Below are positions 59,955 through 64,000 of a stretch of DNA of 64,000 nt, piece after piece. The stretch spans positions 1-64,000 of the forward strand of contig NZ_JAMXFJ010000007.1 of the NCBI RefSeq assembly GCF_025460805.1, read 5' to 3'. The notes beneath the pieces are model-generated. The model was given only the letters and a program-made list of their open reading frames with translations, was not told the origin of the DNA and did not search any database. How positions within the stretch are numbered: position 1 is the stretch's first letter; each line of letters opens with the position of its first letter. The position numbers were made by a program, and so were the translations under genes. Origin of the DNA: Microvirga sesbaniae (GTDB taxonomy: Bacteria; Pseudomonadota; Alphaproteobacteria; Rhizobiales; Beijerinckiaceae).

Positions 59955-60713
59955 TCATGGGATCTCATCCCCAGGAAGGCTCTCCCCGCTGTGGTTGAGG
60001 TGGAGGTAGTTGGGGTTGAACAGGGCGACCTCCTGCAAGACCTCCACATCCGGGATGATCAGGGTCTTGCCTTTCCAGACGATCAGCCCCTGCTCGCGCA
60101 TCTGCTGGAGCGTGCGGTTGACATGGACCGTGGAGACCCCCGTGGCCTCCGCAAGCTGCTCCTGGGTCACCGGCAGCTCGAAGGAAGCGCCGCCGGCTTC
60201 GCCGTTCGCCAGGCCCACAACCCTGAGGCGCAGGAACAATTCACAGAATAGATGCGCCAGCCGCTCCAAGGCCTCCCGCTGGCCCAGGTTCGTGATCCAC
60301 TCGCGCGCAGTCGCCTCCTCGACCAGCGAGGTCCACCACAGGGCGCGGCTGATGTGGGGCGAAGCGTCCGTCAGTTCCAGAACGGTATCGCTCGGGATTT
60401 CGGCGATGGTCAGAGGCGTCACCGCTCCCATGGAATGGTCCATCTGCTTCAGGATGAACATGTGCAGGCCGCAGATGTCGCCGGGCACCAGAAAGGCGGT
60501 GATCTGCCGTCGCCCGTCTTCGAGCACCTTGTAGCGGCAGGTCCAGCCCTCCAGGATCAGGTACACCTGCCCTGGCCGGTCCCCTTCACGAGTGATGTCC
60601 TCGCGTGGATCGAGCCGGCGCACCCTCAGGGCGGCAAGTCTCGCCAGCGCCTCCTTGTCCGTGGAAGAGAGCGTGGTGAACTGCTCCAGCTTGCGGATGA
60701 GATGGGTCGCCAT
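59955..60713 (-). CDS. Crp/Fnr family transcriptional regulator
   Basis: Regulator of 252 aa. The cyclic-nucleotide-binding-like domain has LRVRRLDPREDITREGDRPG and FLVPGDICGLHMFILKQMDH; the C-terminal helix-turn-helix has VTQEQLAEATGVSTVHVNRT and LQQMREQGLIVWKGKTL. No N-terminal Cys cluster of true Fnr is present, so it is not an oxygen sensor of that kind. The ATG at 60713 is preferred; an in-frame ATG at 60752 would add 13 residues. It lies 55 bp upstream of the GAF-HWE kinase and divergent from the response regulator. Confidence 0.91.
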   Translation of the reverse strand: MATHLIRKLEQFTTLSSTDKEALARLAALRVRRLDPREDITREGDRPGQVYLILEGWTCRYKVLEDGRRQITAFLVPGDICGLHMFILKQMDHSMGAVTPLTIAEIPSDTVLELTDASPHISRALWWTSLVEEATAREWITNLGQREALERLAHLFCELFLRLRVVGLANGEAGGASFELPVTQEQLAEATGVSTVHVNRTLQQMREQGLIVWKGKTLIIPDVEVLQEVALFNPNYLHLNHSGESLPGDEIP

Positions 60714-60846
60714 TGATGGTTCTGCCGCTGCTTGGAACCGGGCATACAGCATCTGGAACGCCAGTCGCTCACCTATGTTATTCTGCCAACAGCACAGACT
60801 AACGTATGAGGACCCAGAGCCCGGGAGCGGCTGAACGAGGATGCGC

Positions 60847-61236
60847 ATGACCGATCCTGCCCAAGAAGGAATGCTGGCCCGCCGCCGGATCATGGTGGTC
60901 GAGGACGAGTATTTCCTGGCCGATGACATAGCCAAGGCGCTGGAGGGACTCGGGGCCGAGATCGTCGGCCCGGTGCCCACGCGGGATCAGGCTTTCGCGC
61001 TGCTGGAAGCCGGGCCTGTGGATGCAGCCGTGCTCGACATCAACCTCAAGAGGCAGACCGTCTATCCCGTGGCGGATGTGCTCCGGGAGCATGGTGTGCC
61101 GTTCGTCTTCGCCACGGGCCTTGCCGAGAGCTCCGTGCCGCCGGCCTACCGGGATGTGCCTCTCTGGGAGAAACCGTTCAAGCCAGAGGCCTTGGCACGA
61201 GCGCTCCCAAGCCTCATGCAGAAATCGAACGCCTAA
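60847..61236 (+). CDS. Single-domain response regulator
   Basis: Receiver protein of 129 aa. The acidic pair is in IMVVEDEYFLADDIAKALEG, the phospho-acceptor Asp in DAAVLDINLKRQTVYPVADV and the conserved Lys in LWEKPFKPEALAR. It is the CheY-like type usually phosphorylated by HWE kinases, and the GAF-HWE kinase 1 kb away is a good candidate partner. Two start codons (60841, 60847) are possible; GAGG directly before the first favours the second. The decayed receivers at 11222 and 27718 are of the same type. Confidence 0.92.
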   Translation: MTDPAQEGMLARRRIMVVEDEYFLADDIAKALEGLGAEIVGPVPTRDQAFALLEAGPVDAAVLDINLKRQTVYPVADVLREHGVPFVFATGLAESSVPPAYRDVPLWEKPFKPEALARALPSLMQKSNA

Positions 61237-61392
61237 AGCATCGGACGTGAAAAGTGGACTTGCACTTTTGGGATCCATCCGATGCTTTCTTCTTGAATGA
61301 GAGCATCGGTCAGAACGGACCCAGCGGGCCGCGCCAGCGAAAACCGGATCCACTTTTCACTGGCGTGGCCCTCTGGGTCCGTCCGATGCGCT
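61234..61392. repeat. Two adjacent family A palindromes
   Basis: 61234-61287 runs AAAGCATCGGACGTGAAAAG to GGATCCATCCGATGCTTT. 61301-61392 runs GAGCATCGGTCAGAACGGAC through GGGCCGCGCCAGCGAAAA to GGGTCCGTCCGATGCGCT and can form a long hairpin. The second ends exactly where the bestrophin fragment begins. Confidence 0.8.
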
Positions 61393-61900
61393 AGTCCGCT
61401 GGCACCCGGTAGTCTTCGCCCAACTCGGTGCCATGCCGTTCACGCTGATCGGCATTGCCCTCTCCATCTTCATGAGCTTTCGGAACAACGCCTGCTATGA
61501 CCGCTGGTGGGAGGCTCGTAAGCTCTGGGGCCAGCTCATCATCGAAGCGCGCTCGTTCGCTCGTCAGACGATGGATCTCGATGTGGCTCGGCGCGAGCCG
61601 CTTCTGCTCGGCCTGTGTGGCTTTGCGCATGGATTGGCGGCCCGGCTGCGCGACCAGGATGAGGTCGGCCGAATGAAGCCTTGGATCGGACAGGACATCA
61701 AGGGCGCCGGCGCGAACCCGACCGATGCGGTCCTGCGCGAGATCGGGCGGCAATGCGCCCAGCTGAGCTCAACCGGCACGATCAGCGACATCCGGTACTC
61801 CGTGCTCGAGCAACGTCTGAGTGCCCCGAGTGCCGTCCAGGCGGGCTGCGAGCGGATCAAAGCAACGCCGCTGCCCTTCGCCTACACTCTCCTGCTGCAT
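61391..61900 (+). pseudogene. Bestrophin-family channel, truncated at both ends
   Basis: The frame reads LVRWHPVVFAQLGAMPFTLI then GIALSIFMSFRNNACYDRWW, a clear bestrophin (RFP-TM) signature, and continues to PLPFAYTLLLH at 61900. The N-terminal part with the first membrane segments is missing; the frame emerges directly from a palindromic repeat. At the other end LLLH runs into CATCCGATGCTC, a repeat edge, and unrelated sequence follows although the frame stays open to 62371. Bestrophins of about 300 residues form pentameric anion channels; this 170-residue piece lacks parts on both sides and is unlikely to work. Confidence 0.75.
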
Positions 61901-62360
61901 CCGATGCTCCACTCTTTGAGGAGCGCATCGTGGTTCGACTTCCATCACCTTCAACTGAACCATCACTTCTCCGCGATCAGAGCGGACGTCCCGCCGGGCC
62001 TATCAGGCGGGACGTCTCATCCATCCATGTACCGTTGGAACGCTACGGATCCGGTCGAAAGGCAGGGCCCGCTGTGGATCGATGAGAGCCTTCCCGCCAA
62101 GTCATGTGCTGGCCCGGCCATTGGGCCGTTGCTGAACATCATCGTACTTCCGGGAAGCGCCAGCAAAGGAAATTCGACGCACAGAACGCCACGATCCCGT
62201 TCATCTGACGTTGCCCTCCTGAGGCCCGGAGAGCGTCGTGCGAGGAAGCAGGCCCGGTTCCTCGCGAAGAAGGAAGCTTCACCGACGAGACTGAGCCAGC
62301 ATCCTGATCCCGCCAGAATGCAATCTGCCTTGGAATGCGCGTGCGTCCGACAGACCTCGC
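61901..62360. other. Intergenic region after the bestrophin fragment
   Basis: The bestrophin frame stays open here, but the translation has no family similarity I recognise. A short inverted repeat GACGTCCCGCC...GGCGGGACGTC lies at about 61986-62014 and could be a terminator. Confidence 0.45.
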
Positions 62361-63101
62361 TCAGGTCCTGACGTCCAACGGAACTGTTGGGACCAGAACC
62401 TGGGAGGGGTCCTTTCCGCGATCGATGCTTGGCCTGTCGCGGCGGTATGGCTTCGCAAAATGCGCTTCGAGACGACGTCCAACAAACGCGATCGCCCAGC
62501 ACAGCACGAAATAGACAACCAGAATGGCGCCGTAAACGAGGTAGGCAGGGCTCCCGCCGCGCGCGATCGTCGTCTGTTCGATGAGGACTTGTGCCGAGCG
62601 CAGGAGCTCGTTGACACCGAGGACTGCGCCAAGCGAGCTCGCCTGCACCAATCCGGTCACGAGGCTGATGTAAGGCGGTAGGATAACGGGCATGGCTTGA
62701 GGGACGACCACCAGAAGAAGCCCCTTCCAGCCGCTGAGCCCAAAAGCCTGAACCGTCTCCGATTGTCCTCTGGGGACAGCGGCGAGGCCTGCACGAATGA
62801 TATGCGCGCCGTTCGCGCCACCCCAGACCGATACGCTGAGCGCGCTCGACCAGAACGGATTGAGCGAGATCCCGATATGGGGCAGGATGAAGTAGACGAG
62901 CAGCACCGTCACCATGAGGGGGATGTCCCGCAGACATTCCACGATGAGGAAAACGGGGCGGCTGAGCCAGCGGGACGGCAACGACAGGCCAGCCGCAAAG
63001 AGGATCGCGAACAGGGTTCCGCCCAGGATCATCACCAGCGACAGGAGCAGCGTGTTCAGGAGGCCGTCGAACAGGAAAGACCGGAACTCGAGAAGTAGCA
63101 T
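62361..63101 (-). CDS. Amino-acid ABC transporter permease (HisM/GlnP family), second
   Basis: Inner-membrane permease of 246 aa. It starts EFRSFLFDGLLNTLLLSLVM, and the family blocks ECLRDIPLMVTVLLVYFILP, WGGANGAHIIRAGLAAVPRG and LSGWKGLLLVVVPQAMPVIL (docking loop) are present. A hydrophilic C-terminal tail of about 30 residues is longer than usual. It lies 3 bp after the partner permease gene. No ATPase gene follows on this strand within the window; the bestrophin fragment is next. Confidence 0.92.
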   Translation of the reverse strand: MLLLEFRSFLFDGLLNTLLLSLVMILGGTLFAILFAAGLSLPSRWLSRPVFLIVECLRDIPLMVTVLLVYFILPHIGISLNPFWSSALSVSVWGGANGAHIIRAGLAAVPRGQSETVQAFGLSGWKGLLLVVVPQAMPVILPPYISLVTGLVQASSLGAVLGVNELLRSAQVLIEQTTIARGGSPAYLVYGAILVVYFVLCWAIAFVGRRLEAHFAKPYRRDRPSIDRGKDPSQVLVPTVPLDVRT

Positions 63102-63104
63102 TGA

Positions 63105-63764
63105 CTATCTCCCTGCAAAAGGCCGATTGAGGCGATGCTCCAGTGCGTGCCCCAGGCCGGACAGAGCAAAGACGCAGAGCAGGTAGATCACGCAGATGGA
63201 GAAGAACATCTCGATGGCCCGGAAATCATAGGCAATGCGATCGACGGCCACGAAGGTCAGTTCCACGAGGCCGATAGCCTGGAGATAGGCGGAGTTCTTG
63301 ACCGTGGCTACGATTGTGTTCATCGAGGACGGCAGCGCCGCCCGGGCGGCCAGCGGGAAAACAACCAGAAGAGCATGATGCCAGCGTTTCAGGCCGAGGG
63401 ATGCGGACGCATCGCGAACACCATGGCTGACGGCGGCAAGCCCTCCGCGGAAGTTCTCGATCTGAAAGGCGCTCGCCCATAAGGTCAGTGCCGCGACGCC
63501 CGACCAGAAGACCGACAGGCGCAGGCCAAGGCTCGGCAGGCCATAGAAAATGAAGAAGATCTGCACGAGATACGGCGTACCGCGGATGAACTCGACATAG
63601 CCGGTGACGAGATATTCAGCCGGCTTGAAGCCGCTCGTGCGCAGCGCAGCGCCGACGGCACCGACGATGCATGAAAGCAGGATGGCGAGACCGCTGACCG
63701 TGAGGGTCACTTTCAGCCCCCTCATCAGGTCCGGCAGCGCATCGAGAATATAATTGAAATCCAT
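63105..63764 (-). CDS. Amino-acid ABC transporter permease (HisQ/GlnP family), first
   Basis: Inner-membrane permease of 219 aa. Family features are LPDLMRGLKVTLTVSGLAIL near the N-terminus, YVEFIRGTPYLVQIFFIFYG and the docking-loop region ASASLGLKRWHHALLVVFPL. The ATG at 63764 is preferred over a GTG directly before it. It lies 92 bp after the binding-protein gene and is tightly followed by the second permease, so the three form a polar amino-acid uptake operon. The specific amino acid is unknown. Confidence 0.93.
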   Translation of the reverse strand: MDFNYILDALPDLMRGLKVTLTVSGLAILLSCIVGAVGAALRTSGFKPAEYLVTGYVEFIRGTPYLVQIFFIFYGLPSLGLRLSVFWSGVAALTLWASAFQIENFRGGLAAVSHGVRDASASLGLKRWHHALLVVFPLAARAALPSSMNTIVATVKNSAYLQAIGLVELTFVAVDRIAYDFRAIEMFFSICVIYLLCVFALSGLGHALEHRLNRPFAGR

Positions 63765-63856
63765 CACATTCCGACCTTTGCTGAAGATGGTCGACCGAGC
63801 ATCCGAGGTGGCTGCGGGGTGGAGGATTTGGCCTCCACCCGGCCTCTGTCAGCCGC

Positions 63857-64000
63857 TCAGTTCGTGGCCGGCGGATCGGTCTCGAAGGACTTGATCATCT
63901 CCTTGGCGACGATCGGGTCGGAGACGTGGCTGGGCACCACCTGCGAGAAGAATTTCTCCTCTTTCATTTTCTTCAGGGCGGCATTCACAAAGGCCTTGAG
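63857..64000 (-). CDS. Amino-acid ABC transporter substrate-binding protein, C-terminal part
   Basis: The last 47 codons and stop of a periplasmic binding protein, cut by the right edge of the window. Visible residues include NAALKKMKEEKFFSQVVPSH and AKEMIKSFETDPPATN. Its identity rests mainly on position directly upstream of two amino-acid ABC permease genes on the same strand, plus the Lys-rich helix common near the end of such proteins. Confidence 0.7.
   Translation of the reverse strand, partial: LKAFVNAALKKMKEEKFFSQVVPSHVSDPIVAKEMIKSFETDPPATN

Noticed and set aside
1-64000. tRNA, rRNA, prophage or integrated element
   Set aside because: No tRNA-like cloverleaf, rRNA block, integrase, transposase or phage structural gene was recognised by eye; a covariance search would be decisive for small RNAs.

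Overview
The window is GC-rich chromosomal DNA of an alphaproteobacterium, most likely in the Hyphomicrobiales near Microvirga/Methylobacterium. The basis is protein style, the abundance of HWE-type histidine kinases, the Rcp1-like and CheY-like regulators, and two families of intergenic palindromes. This is inference; there is no rRNA or tRNA here to confirm it. I see no phage, transposase or CRISPR array.

Layout. 0-6.8 kb: a carbohydrate uptake and catabolism locus (ATPase, two permeases, binding protein on minus; ROK regulator, Gfo/Idh/MocA dehydrogenase and ThuA-like protein on plus). 6.9-9.2 kb: Bcr/CflA-type exporter and an aldo/keto reductase. 9.2-27.8 kb: a sensory island with four HWE kinases, a LOV hybrid kinase, a CHASE3 kinase with an Rcp1-like partner, a REC-HisKA_2 kinase and a single-domain regulator, plus decayed regulator pieces and palindromic repeats; PhzF, SDR and MarR genes are interspersed. 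28.6-40.4 kb: a stress-type island whose transcription units share one promoter design. 40.6-44.8 kb: L,D-transpeptidase, penicillin-acylase-family hydrolase, a small membrane protein and a cupin. 45.1-53.9 kb: an RpiR-regulated oligopeptide-type ABC operon with an alpha/beta hydrolase and an M20 amidohydrolase. 54.4-58.3 kb: ArsR-SRPBCC pair and two DUF1254 proteins. 58.6-61.2 kb: GAF-HWE kinase, Crp/Fnr regulator and response regulator. 61.2-61.9 kb: a bestrophin fragment flanked by palindromes. 62.4-64 kb: amino-acid ABC permeases and the end of their binding protein.

Most interesting region. Between 28.6 and 40.4 kb lies a bufferin-type RiPP operon (DUF2282 precursor, MNIO/DUF692 enzyme, DUF2063 partner). 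It sits among genes for DUF302, an atypical receiver, an FMN reductase (broken), DoxX, NDH-2-like flavoprotein, cupin, MFS exporter, 3-hydroxybutyrate-dehydrogenase-like SDR and patatin. Six promoters carry a 15-bp LysR-type box, five exactly ATAG-N7-CTAT and one with a degenerate half, followed by exactly 19 bp and then a NATTTC hexamer, 76-97 nt before the start codon. A seventh promoter, before the broken FMN reductase, keeps only the right half because a palindromic repeat ends at the box. A LysR-family gene lies in the middle of this island next to one of the boxes. I read this as a compact LysR regulon that includes a metallophore-type peptide system.

Genome dynamics. The palindromes coincide with damage in at least two places (FMN reductase promoter and bestrophin fragment). 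Two HWE kinases 49 kb apart share a nearly identical catalytic half that continues past the stop codon, suggesting recent duplication or gene conversion.
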